A DNA stretch of 64,000 nt from Holtermannia corniformis (Eukaryota > Basidiomycota > Tremellomycetes > Holtermanniales). The stretch spans positions 302,252 to 366,251 of the forward strand of contig BCIJ01000011.1 in NCBI GenBank assembly GCA_001599935.1, read 5' to 3'. The notes beneath the pieces were generated by a model. That model was given only the letters and a program-made list of their open reading frames with translations. It did no database searches and was not told the origin of the DNA. This document shows positions 44,100 to 55,100 of this stretch, in pieces (positions within the stretch are counted from its first letter, which is position 1; every line of letters starts with the position of its first letter). The position numbers were made by a program, and so were the translations under genes.

Positions 44100-46362
44100 T
44101 CACGCCTCGGCAATCACACCGTGCTTGCGCAAGAACGGCAAAAAGCTCCGATGAAGGATTTCCTCGACAGCCTCCAAATCAAAGCCAGAGTCCACAAGGA
44201 CAGCACCCAACAGACATTCGAACGTATCGGCTAGGATCTGCTGTCGTCAACACCTTGTCAAGCAGCCCCGGGCGCTGACGAACCTTTGGCGTCGGAACGT
44301 TAGACCAGTATTGGCTTGTTGAGGTCTCAGATTGGGACTTTGCTGCGCGCATGCGGGTCGCGTAGGCGCTGATCTGTGCTGTACTGGACGCCACCCTGGT
44401 AGTTATGCGCTCGTGTAGGTGTCGGCGAAAGACAAACGCAGATAGGGTTGACTGAGTCGATCAGCCTGGCCGAAAAGCACGACCGCCAAGGTACTCACGT
44501 TGTTGACGGCGGCGAACTGCCCGGGCGAGCGTCAGTGTCATGATACGCTTTGGTTGGACACCTACCTTCAGACTGGCCAATTGCGCATGTGAATAGTCTG
44601 GATAGGCGGTATAGGCGTATTTGACAAGGACTGTTTCGATCAGCTGGATAGCACGATGCATCAGTAGTGGACAAACGGAGGTCCAGCACGGCATCGCCAA
44701 GGAACTCCAAGCGCTGCCTCGTGACGGATAGGCTAGCGTCGTCGATTGACAGCACCTGCCATCTCGATCAGCAGTCAGCTACGGTATCGGTAAAGCTCAC
44801 TGCCGTGAGAAGCGCAACGTCCTTGAATCTATACGCCAAAATCTCCGGATTGTCTCCAATCGACGGCTGTCTTGCCAGCTTGACGTCTTGCCAATCCTTG
44901 ACCGGGAACGGAATCCCAATTTGACGAGCCGCGTTGAACGCGTCGGCCAAGTCATGCTTTGATATGAACATGGCTGCTATCAGCGCTTCAGCGACGTCGG
45001 CAAGGATCTGTGATGCGTCAGATGCCTCTGGATCACGTAGTACACGTTGCTGACCTTTGGGCCTGGACGGGGTACCTTGTCTACAGAGACATGGCCATCG
45101 ACAGCCATCTGATAGCCGGGCGGCACCCAGTGCTTGTTTCCACGCATGGCGGTGTGACGGATGAACCGTGCCCAGTCACGATCGGACATGTGCCGCTCGA
45201 GCGCCTTGTTGTTGACGAGCTGGGATCGTGCGGCGGTCAAGTCGCGTTCGCGCGCTTGAGGCTGCGCGACGAACAGTGTGGCAGAGGATAGGTACTTGAG
45301 GATGGTATCGCCTGATGGATCGTGTCATCATTACGCTCTAGCCGGAATTCGGGACATACCAAAGAACTCGAGTCGTTCGTAGTTGATTGCACGATGGGCT
45401 GCTGGCGCAGTGAGCACTTCGACTGCCAAGTAGCGCGGGAGGGTATCGCCAAGATGTACAGCATTGAGCTCGTGAGCGGCAAGATGGTCGTCGATCGCCG
45501 TAAAGATTGCGGGGAGGGCCAAGGCAGAACGGTACACGCTGAGCGCAGTCAACACGCTGTGCAGAGGAATACGGTACTCGACTGACCTGGCAGGAATGTT
45601 CCATCGCAGACAGTTGGCGACGACAGCCTCTGGTGCTGGTGAGCCTTGATGCCGGCGGGAGATCTGCAAGTACATACCGATGCTTTCCGTCGTCTGGCTA
45701 GGACCGGCAACGGGTTGGAAAGTCGCAATCGCCGGGTTTGCGACTTGCAGACGCAGCTTTGTTCGATCGCTCGTCAAGCCATCAACATAGCAGCGCTTGG
45801 AAAACTCGGCACGGTACGTCGTCATTGCATCGCAGATATCGCTGTCGAGGTCATGCTGGTTAAAAGGTCGACAGAGATCGCCCGATGCTTGGCCGATTGC
45901 CTCCCAGTCGATGCTTTCGCCGCGGAAGGGTTCACGCAAAGTGGTCTCGCGGAGAAGCGGCAGGATCAAGAACGGCGTAGATCCGCGCAGTTCGAGGGGT
46001 CGGTTAACGGCTGCACGGACAAGGTGTCGAGTGAACCGCTCGGCTTGGTGAACTTGGCCCGCGGTCAATGCGACCCGCTTTGTGCGAGGCCGTGCCCTGC
46101 ACGACATGCCTACACCACTGCGATACAGCCTGATTGTCACCGCTGAATCGAATGGCAGTGGATTTGGGGTAGCAAGGACGAGCCGTCTGTGCGAGCTAAC
46201 GAGCGGTATGTGCAGACTGGCGCTCACGTCGATGCTGCTGATGTACAGCTTGCCGCCGTGTGTTGGCACAGCGCCACTCCAGAACGCTGTGATTCCACCA
46301 ACGCTACGGCCTGTCCTCTGCCGTTTGTTTGGCCGAGGTGGTGAGGCAGCAATCAGAGACAT
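44100..46362 (-). CDS. Dicer-like ribonuclease III lacking the helicase region
   Basis: The spliced product begins MSLIAASPPRPNKRQRTG and goes straight into the Dicer platform-like region (SLHIPLVSSHRRLVLATPNPLPF, ESIDWEAIGQA). The Dicer hallmark NIPASVYRSALALPAIFTAIDDHLAAHELN follows after removing a 48-nt in-frame intron. RNase IIIa has YERLEFFGDTILKYLS and ILADVAEALIAAMF; RNase IIIb has RLEFLGDAVLDLLLVKYAYTAYPDYSHAQLASLKFAAVNN and ILADTFECLLGAVLVDSGFDLE. All acidic catalytic positions are present in both domains. An 18-nt exon (44516-44499) encodes FAAVNN. No DExD/H helicase or DUF283 coding sequence lies upstream: 46363-46775 is AT-rich and non-coding, then a gene runs the other way. The enzyme should cut dsRNA for RNA interference. 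The start at 46362 is the first in-frame ATG; an extra small 5' exon is possible. A classical PAZ is not recognisable. Confidence 0.88.
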
Positions 46363-46775
46363 GACACCTGTCGGGTCTGTACAGCGGTCGTGCGGCCCAG
46401 TCGAGTAGCTTTCGTGGAACCAAACGAATCTCTTCAAGTGGCAAACTAATACATTTCGACTTCACTAGGATCCATTAGTCGCCGTGGTGTAATAGGCCCG
46501 GCGGTATCTAAACGCATAGGCTCCCAAATTGAATTTGATTCAAGCTGATTCAACGATTCTTGCTAAAATCCACCAATCGGAGGCGTCCAAACCTCAATCG
46601 CTTGAAATACGGTCAATAAGTAAGTGATGCCGGAATATCTTGCATTTGCTCCCGTTGGCTGAGTGCTATCACGTGATCATCGGCCGCGGCGGTCGGGCCG
46701 ATATCTGACAGCGATGAGAGCCAGTCGATTGAAGATTGCACAACGACGGCTCTACCAGACCATTCCGTACTAACC
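46363..46775. promoter_or_regulatory. Divergent promoter of the Dicer and 2-hydroxyacid dehydrogenase genes
   Basis: 413 bp, locally AT-rich, no gene. It contains the 10-bp palindrome ATCACGTGAT at 46668-46677, an extended E-box. Two overlapping TGATTCAA words occur at 46537-46553. Confidence 0.45.
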
Positions 46776-48095
46776 ATGGCAAAAGAGTCTATCCTCATGT
46801 GCGTCCGCGCTGACGACTAGCTGCACACTGAGCACCCACAGCACCCGAAACATCGGCGCGGACGCCATGGCCCTGCTCGAGGCCTCACCGTACGAGCTCG
46901 TCGTGTGGCCGCACGACTCGCCCGCGCCTCGCTCCTGGGTGCTCGAGAACGTTTCGGGGAAACAGGGCGCGATCATCATGCACGCCGACACGATCAATCC
47001 CGAGTTTCTCGAAAAGGCTGATAGCTTGCGTGCGCTCGCCACGTTCAGTGTGGGCTATGATCATTTGGACTTGGACGGGTTGAGGAGGAAGGGGATCAGG
47101 GTTGGGTATACGCCGGGGGTATTGACGAATGCTGGTGGGTGCTGAGCGGGGCGGGAAAGGATGGTGCTGACGAGGGCACTAGTGGCGGATATAACGGTCA
47201 TGCTGACGCTCATGACTTTGCGAAGAGTCGAGGAGGGCTTGCGCATCGTCAACTCGGATGGAGTAGGCTCCAAGCCATGTGGTCGTCCACAGCTAACAAA
47301 ACGTGACAGTGGCCTAACATGGGCTGGGCGCCGTTCATGCTCTGCGGACCTTCACTCTCCCACCCATCCCTAACCCTGTCTTTTCTCGGATTCGGCCGCA
47401 TCTCCCAGGCTGTTCTCCACCGCCTCCTAGCCTTCACTTCGACCTCGCACCCACCGAAAGTACAATACCACTCTAGTCGCGCACGGTCCAACCAAGCCGA
47501 GATCGACGCCGAGTTCAGCAAGCAATTCGGTGTCAATGTCCAGCGCGTCGAGCGGGATCAGCTCGCGACCGAAGCGGATGTGCTAGTGTTGCTGTGTAGT
47601 CTGAACGAGGGCACCAAGCACTTTGTGAATGCGGACTTTTTGAGCAAGATGAAAAACTCGGCCGTGGTGATCAACTCTGCGCGGGTGGGTCGCACTCTGC
47701 CGGGCTGACCTGCAGCGCGACGCGCTAATCACACTCAGGGTGGAGTGGTCGATTCTGACGCGCTGGCAAAGGCGCTGCACGACGGTCAGATCTTTGGAGC
47801 CGGCGTGGATGTCGTTGAAGGCGAGCCGAATGTGCTGTCGACCCACCCGCTCGTCAAGGAGCCGCGCTGTGCGTTTCAACCCTCGCTCGCGAGTCGGTAC
47901 AGCTGACACGGTCGCAGGCATCGTGCTCCCGCATCTAGGCTCGGCCGATGATGACTCGCGTAAAGGCATGGCTAGGCTCTGTGCGTTCCCAGCGGATCGT
48001 GTCTGTAACCAGCGCTGACCCAACGGGACACAGGCGCGGAGAATATCCTCGGTGCGCTTAGCGGCGGTGCGATGCCTGCCGAGCTCAAGGAGTGA
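46776..48095 (+). CDS. D-2-hydroxyacid dehydrogenase (glyoxylate/hydroxypyruvate reductase type)
   Basis: ATG 46776 and six or so short exons give a protein of about 340 residues. Exon 1 MAKESILI joins TRNIGADAMALLEASPYEL. The substrate domain shows LRALATFSVGYDHLDLDGLRRKGIRVGYTPGVLTNA and VADITVMLTLMTLRRVEEGL. The NAD(P) site is LSFLGFGRISQAVL, where the last Gly of GxGxxG is Ser. Catalytic residues are present: Arg in VVINSARGGVVDSDAL, Glu in GAGVDVVEGEP and His in IVLPHLGSADDDSR. It ends GALSGGAMPAELKE. The reaction is reversible NAD(P)H-dependent reduction of a 2-keto acid such as glyoxylate or hydroxypyruvate; the exact substrate and cofactor cannot be fixed here. Confidence 0.9.
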
Positions 48096-48401
48096 TCGGA
48101 GAGGGGGGCTGCTGCCATGCATCTATTCTCCGAGACGTTGCCAACTGAGCGGCGGGTGGTGATGATGCGGGTTGAGAGTGCCTGTGCGAGTGTAACGACG
48201 CCCCCCTGTTAGCGTGCCACGCCTTTGTGACGTTTCCCCATCGCGACGCTGCGACAACCGGGACGAACGAGCGGAGCGTAGAGGAATAAGGCAGGGAGCA
48301 GCGCACATCACACCGCAGCACACGACGCCATCGCATCAAGTCTATAGTCACTGCGACCGTCCAACGTCTCACAACCTTCCACACCGCGTTCCTCGACTAC
48401 C
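48096..48401. other. Intergenic region before the acyltransferase gene
   Basis: 306 bp between two genes in the same direction. No gene or distinctive motif was seen; it must hold the 3' end of one gene and the promoter of the next. Confidence 0.4.
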
Positions 48402-51270
48402 ATGTCGTCCGGATGGGCATGTATGCTCTTCCCCCCTCTCAACATGTGAATCAAACTGACACTGCACCAGACGATCTCGCGATCCTCTTCTGGAGGATCG
48501 TCATCAACCTCTTCTTCCGTGAAATCCGGTACGTCCCTCCCATCACCGACATTCCACAAGCCAACGACTGACACTGGAATGTGGCAGACCCCGAGGCGCG
48601 TTCAATATCCCCAAAGAGGGACCCGTCATGTTCGTCGTGGGACCGCACCATAACCAGGTCCGTCGGCTCGGCGCGAGGTGGTCAACCGAGCTGATGGGAG
48701 CGCACAGTTTGCCGACCCGTTGCTGCTTGCTTCCGAGGTTCGCAAGGAGAGTGGACGGCGTACGGCGTTTTTGACGGCTGCAAAGGTGGGTAGCTAGGAC
48801 TCTGTCGATCACCGCTTTGGTGCTGGAGCCGCCTGTTGACTGATCAGAGCTGATGGGTGGCATAGAGCATGAAAGAGTTCTTCATCGGTCGTGCCGCGAC
48901 GCTCATGCACAGCAGTGAGTGCCTCGCCTCTGATCACGAGAGCACATCTCACACGTCCAGTCCCCGTCGTTCGCGCAGCCGACAATGCGAAATCGGGGTC
49001 CGGCCAGATTGTCCTGTCTGAAGACGACCCGCTGCTCGTCAAAGGCATCGACACCGAATTCACAAACCAAGTCCAGACGCGCTCCACACTCGTCCTGCCG
49101 AAAGCACTCGGGTACGCTAGTGCGGAGGTCGCCGAGGTCGTGAGCGACACGGAGCTCAAGTGGGTGATTGCGACGTCATTGGGTGCATACTAATGTGCAT
49201 CAGGCTCAAGCGCGAGTTTGTCGTCCCGGCCAAGAGCGGCCCGTCGGACGTCAAGGCTTCCAGCAAGGTTCGGTCCGAAGGCGCAGATGGCTCGCCGTAC
49301 AAGGTCCTGCCGCATGTCGACCAGGAAGAGACGTATGGCGCAGTGTACCAGCGTTTGAACGAGAATGGCACCATTGGCATCTTTCCCGAGGGCGAGTCGC
49401 TCGCTGCAAGAGTTGAACTCGACTGACTCTCCAGGCGGATCCCACGACCGACCCGACCTGCTCCCTCTCAAAGCCGGGTTCTCGATCATGGCTCTGGGCG
49501 CAATGAATGCCAACCCCGACTTGCGCGTCAAGCTCGTGCCCGTCGGCCTATCCTATTTCCACCCAAACAAGTTTCGCTCCCGCGCCGTGATCGAGTTTGG
49601 CCCGCCGATCGACGTCCCGCTCGAGCTCGTGCAGCTCTACAAGGAGGGCGGGTCCAAGAAGCGCGAGGCTTGCGGCAAGCTGCTCGAGACGGTCCACGAC
49701 GGTCTCAAGGCTGTCACGTTGCGCGCGCCCGATTTTGAGACGCTCATGGTGGGTACACGCCGGTCAACGGACAATCGGCTGACATCAATAGGTCATCCAA
49801 GCGGGTCGCCGACTGTACAAGACTCCAGGGCAGCACCTCACCCTCGGCCAAGTCGTCGAGCTCAACAAGCGCTTTATCGAGGGCTACTTGCACTATCAGC
49901 ACGAACCGCGCATCATCGAGCTCCGGACAAAGATCATCGCCTACAACCGGCTGTTGCGCGACATGGGTCTTGCCGACCACCAAGTCGAGCGCGCAACCAA
50001 CCGTTCCGTCAAGAGTGGCCTACTGCTCATTTACCGGACCGGCCTGCTGCTTTGGTGGGGGACCCTCGCTTTGCCTGGCTTCCTCACGCACGCGCCCATC
50101 TTTGTCGCGGCAAAGATCATCAGCAGCAAGAAACAAAAGGGTGTGTTTAGGTCTGACTCTCAGTTGCGCCGAGCTGACGACATGTCCGCACAGCCGCGCT
50201 TGCCGCCTCGACCGTCAAGATCGAGGCCCGCGACGTGATTGCGACCTGGAAGATTATCGTCTCGGTCGTGTGCACCCCACTGCTCTACATTGTCTACGCT
50301 TTCTTGATCACCGTCATGGCGTACCGTCTCGACCTCGCGCCCGCGTGGCGCCACTGGACGCCTGTGGTCGTCATCCTCAACTTGCCTTGGCTCGCCATCA
50401 GCGCGCTCAAGTTTGGAGAGGCCGGCATGGACGTCTTCAAGTGGGTGTTGCAGTGCTACTAGTGGTGGTGAAGCTGACGAGCCGAGGTCGCTTCGCCCGC
50501 TCTTTGTCTCGCTCGTGCCTGGAAACCAGCGCGAGCTGAACAAGCTCAAGGTGATGCGCGAGACGCTCTCGAACGAGCTGAGTGAGATCATCGGTCAGTC
50601 CAGTTGCGAGCACTGTGCTATGTCTGACAGAGTGCATAGACGAGTTTGGGCCGCAACTGTATGAAGACTTTGACAAGGTGGGTTATTCGTAAAGCAAGGC
50701 GTTACCGTGCTGAAGAGCGCAGTCTCGCATGCTACCCTCTGCGTCCGTGCCGCAAACTGGGCGCCCGACAATGTTTAGCCGGAAAAGCCATGGTGCCGAT
50801 TCGGTGCTTTCACACCCGATGCTGTGGCTCGACGAGCGTATCTTTGGTACGTCGACCAAGTACGCACGCTGGATTGGCGCTGATATCGGCCCATCTAGGC
50901 TGGAGCCGGAGTGCGGCCGTCGGTGCCGCTGCGTGGAACAACTCGAAATACGACCGGTTGCGCAGCGAGCCCTCGACGGCGCCCGCGTCGCCCGCAGAAT
51001 CGGATGACGAGCTCGAAGCTGATATCGACTATGATGATGTGCGCAGTGTCCGCCTACCCAATGCCAAAGCTGATGATTGTGCAGGTACTGGCCGTGATGG
51101 ACTCGCGTCACGCTGTCGGCTCGCCGCGGAGCAAGCGTGCGCGCGCCACGTCGCGCGGTGGAAGGTCTTATCACGATTTGACGGCTTTGCGGAACACGAA
51201 TGGCGAGGAGACGACGGGCCAAGGGCACTTGAGGAAGCGCCAGCCGACAGACGGGGGCGATGACGCCTAG
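48402..51270 (+). CDS. GPT2: Glycerol-3-phosphate/dihydroxyacetone-phosphate acyltransferase (Gpt2/Sct1 type)
   Basis: ATG 48402, about eleven exons, ending at TAG 51268-51270. The short N-terminus MSSGWAYDLAILFWRIVINLFFREI leads into PlsC motif I, VVGPHHNQFADPLLLASE (HX4D, split by an intron after HHNQ). FIGRAATLMHSIPVVRAAD follows, then a charged insert, then [33 protein letters not shown] (motif III). Two C-terminal TM pairs (LLLIYRTGLLLWWGTLALPGFLTHAPIF and IIVSVVCTPLLYIVYAFLITVMAY) match the fungal Gpt2/Sct1 layout. The enzyme makes lysophosphatidate or acyl-DHAP in the ER membrane, the first step of glycerolipid synthesis. The Ser/Arg-rich tail (SRHAVGSPRSKRARATSRGG) is likely phosphorylated. 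Choice between Gpt2 and Sct1 is not possible by eye. Confidence 0.92.
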
Positions 51271-51463
51271 GGTTGGATTGAGACGGCAGGGTTCATTAGC
51301 AGGTCATGACATGAAACGCTTCAGTACGAATCTTGTGCTGCGCGGTGCCTTGACCGGTATGACGTCTGGTGCGTCATGGTACTGTACATACGTTCCCGCG
51401 GTATAGATAGCATCGGCGGACAAGACTCTTTCACACACCACCTTCTGTTACAAAGTCATCATC

Positions 51464-51816
51464 ATGGACCCTGCCGGAACCAACACTGCTTCGACCAACG
51501 CTCAGACGGGCGGCACGACTGGTACCGCCAACGGCGACTTCCTCGACAAGGGTCAGTGCATGGCCGATCGGGAGACTGAACTGAAACCAACTCGCAGGCG
51601 TCAACACTGCGCTCAACAAGTCTGGTCACTCGCAGTCTGCGTCGACGACCGAGAAGATCTCGGATGGGTTCCGTACGGGGATCAAGAAGGTTTGTCTATC
51701 TCTATCGTTTCGCTTGTTTGCTGGCTACAGTATTATTGAAGCGAGCGTATGTGCTGACGAGTGTGTAGATGACGGGCAAGGATGTGGGACAGGACAAGGA
51801 GATGACGCAGAACTGA
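51464..51816 (+). CDS. Small hydrophilic protein of 75 residues
   Basis: Three exons (51464-51551, 51598-51689, 51769-51816) join in frame. The sequence is polar: an N-terminal Thr/Gly/Asn tract (MDPAGTNTASTNAQTGGTTG), then DKGVNTALNKSGHSQSASTTEKISDGFRTGIKKMTGKDVGQDKEMTQN. The amphipathic block EKISDGFRTGIKKMTGKDV resembles small abundant stress or dormancy proteins found in many basidiomycetes, none with a firm function. Consistent splice signals at both introns and a PyCATCATCATGG start context support a real gene. Function unknown. Confidence 0.7.
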
Positions 51817-52147
51817 GGGGTTGTACATGTTTGATCAAGTGAATGAAGTGAATCGTGCAGACTTCTGGCCGCTGTGTACGAGGCGCTGTGACCTGCTTTG
51901 GGCTGTGACCTGCTTTGGGCTGTGACCTGCTTTGATGCTGAGCTCCGAGTTGAGCTGAGCAGGAAGACTGAAGAAGAAGATGGTCGGCTAACCCCTCACC
52001 GTTGTCGTCAAAGGAGGCAGTTGTCGTTCACGTCACGACGCGCTGCCAGCTGCGAGCGACCACCAACCAGCTCCTCTTCCGGACCAGTTCAAGACATAGA
52101 GACCTAGTGGACTGCACTGCGTCACCCAGAGCTCGCACCGACCGGCG
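51817..52147. other. Intergenic region with tandem repeats before VPS13
   Basis: 331 bp between the small protein gene and VPS13. It contains three copies of a 17-bp repeat at 51884-51934 and is otherwise featureless. The VPS13 promoter must lie here. Confidence 0.5.
51884..51934. repeat. Three tandem copies of a 17-bp unit
   Basis: The unit GGCTGTGACCTGCTTTG occurs twice exactly (51901-51917, 51918-51934) and once with the first base changed (51884-51900). It lies 68 bp past the stop of the small protein gene, so it is in a 3' UTR or in the VPS13 upstream region. Confidence 0.9.
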
Positions 52148-55100
52148 ATGGCGTCGCTGATCGGCAGTTTCAGCCTCACAAAGGTCTTGCAGCGGATCAT
52201 TGTCGACCAGCTCAACCTGCGAGTCGCGCCGTACGTCGAGAACTTGAACACGGACGATCTCAACTATTCAGTGTATAATGGTCTGTCGCGATGCGGATGA
52301 CAAGAGAGAGAGAGAGAGAGGAGGCTGATGGAAAGCGCAGGCCGCGTCGAGCTCAAGAACTTGCGGTTGAAGAAGACGGTACTGGAGAGGTTTGGACTTC
52401 CGGTGGATGTAGTGACTGGTATGTGGACGGAGTGGATCCGTTGGGAGTGCTGATGGGCCAAGGCGATATCGGGCGGTTGATAATCGAGGTCCCTTGGTCA
52501 GCTCTCGGCTCGCAGCCGGCTCGAGTCACAATCGAAGATGTCTACCTGTTGGCGAGGGCGAGGCCGCAGGGCAAGGTGGATCGCCTTCATCGCTACAGGA
52601 CTAGACTGATCCAGCTCACAGGTAAACCCAGAGGAAGACGAGAAGCGAGATCAAGCGGCCAAACAGGACCGATTACGATCCGCTGAAGCTGACGATCAGG
52701 CGGCCACCCAGCTTGACCTTGAAGCGGGCAGCGCGAAACCAGGCAGAGCAGCGGCAGTCGTCAGCAAGGTCATTGACAACATTCAAATACACGTCAATCA
52801 CATCCACGTACGATATGAAGACGGCTTGAGCACGCCGGAACACCCCCTGGCCGCTGGCTTTACGCTCGATGAGTTCAGAGCGGTCTCGACGGATTCAAAC
52901 TGGCTCGAGGCGTTTATCAGCAACAGCCTCGAGGGCGTGCACAAGGTAATCACTATGATATCTTGGGAGGGAAACGGGACTGACTGGCATAGCTCGCCAA
53001 ACTGCAAGGTCTCGCAGTCTACTTTGATACCGACACGCCAAGCATTAGCAAGGCCGATGACGACCGAGAGGGAACGATCAGCGCCTTGCGAGAAATGCTC
53101 GCGAGTGCAAAGTCGAGCTCGACACAGCATCAGTACATCCTCAAACCGGTCACTGGCGAGGCCAGGGTGCGTCACCGCAACCAAAACCATTGCAATGTTG
53201 TTGCTGACACTCGTTGGCAGGTCATCATGAACAAGAAAATGTCCAGCGAGATCCCCAAGATTGACGCCCAGGTGCTATTCGACGAGATTGGCGTCGTCGT
53301 CGACCGCGACCAATACAGAGACGCACTCTCGCTCGTCGACGTCCTGCACTTTTACACCAGAACTCACCAAGTCAGTCTTACATGCCTTGAATTTGCTTGT
53401 GCTGACCGGCGCAGTACCACCGCTTCCGCCCGGCCGACGAGGTCTTTGAAGCCAACCCTGCAAAAGCCCGACTCAAGTTCGCCGTCGCCGCCATCACATC
53501 CGAGGTCCACGAGCGGCATCGGAGATGGACGTGGGAGTACCTTGCTCAGCGACGTGACACGCGCAAGCTCTACGTCGAAATGTACGTCAACAAGCTCGCT
53601 GCGCCCGATCAGATCGCCCCGCCCGAGGTATGTCTGGTTGCGTGGTCCGCGTATGTGTAATGTTGAATAACACGACAGGTGGCTTCTGAGCTTGAAAAGC
53701 TTGAACGCGACTTGACGTATGAAGACATTCGGTTCTTTCGGTCCGTGGCGCGCGCTCAAGCAAAGAAGGACGCTGCAACCCGACAGCGACTCGAGGAGGA
53801 GAAGCGCAAAGCGCAGCCGCAGAACACTGGCTGGACAGGCTGGCTTTGGGGCGGTCATAAGGCGGCCGGCGCCGGCGACGGTCCGAGCGAGGCCGACCAG
53901 AAGGAGATCGACGACATCATCAACTACGATGCGAGCGATGCCGCGCTGACGGTCGCCTCGACCCCGAAAGACTATATGAAGGTCCGCATGTCCGCCAAGC
54001 TCAACAAAGGGTCCTTTACGCTGCAAGAAGAGCCGCACGGGCGCAAGGCCGATATCATTGCGCTCGTCTTCGACTCGTTCTCGGCCGACGCGGTCCAGCT
54101 GATCGATTCCGTCGCTGGCAAGATTGCTCTCGGTGGCTTCAGAGTCTACGATGGCACCTCGGCGAACACGCTCTACCCGCAGATTGTACGCGTCAAGGAT
54201 CTCAAAGCACCAAGCAGGCAGACGAGCTTGACCGAGGAGGGCTTCGATGGTGCGGTTCAGGACTTGAAAGAGGACGACAGCGCCGAAAGCGACCCGTTCT
54301 TCGTCATGGAGGTCGAGCACAACCCGATGGACGGTCGAGCCGACAACGCCGTGACGATCCGGATGCGTCATTTGGAGATCATCTACCACAAGGGCTATGT
54401 CGAAGCCGTCGTGCAGTTCTTCAAGCCTCCAGAGAGTCAGCTCGAGTCGATCGGGGCGTTGCTGGTGCGTCCGGGCGCGGTGTTGCTAGCTAGATCTGAC
54501 ACGTTTGGCAGGACGCGGCAGGGCAAACGCTTGATGGAATCCGCAAGGAGACGCGTGCCGGCCTCGAGTTTGCACTGGAGCAGCACAAGGTTTGTCTGTG
54601 GTCGGATGCATGGCGACCGCTCTGACTCAAACAGACGCTCGATATCCATCTCGATATGAACGCGCCCATCATCATCATCCCGATGGAGTACGCGTGCTCT
54701 GTCCCCGCCAGCTGAAGCTGATGATCAACAGTGTCACCGTCAAAAACTGCCGCCACTTGGTACTTGACGCAGGTCATATCGCTGTCGAAAGCGCCTTGGC
54801 CAACAAGGATGAATTGCGAGAAGTGCAGAGCAAACGCGGACGGCAGTACAGCGACGAGGATTTCAAGCAGCTTGAGGACCTCATGTACGATCGCTTCTCG
54901 CTTCGGCTCGAGGATACTCAGGTGAGTTGAACAGTGTCCTACGAGTCAAGGGGATTCTCATCGCTTCCAGCTTCTGATGGGCGATGACTTGGATGCCATC
55001 CTGCGGGCGCTCGACAAAGCGCAGACCACGCAGCGAACGTACGAGCACATTGTCGAGCGCATCAACATGTCGTTCGACGTACAGAATGCAATCCTCAACG

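Noticed and set aside
53364..54389. 341-codon minus-strand frame opposite VPS13
   Set aside because: VPS13 on the + strand is unambiguous here; the antisense frame reflects codon bias.
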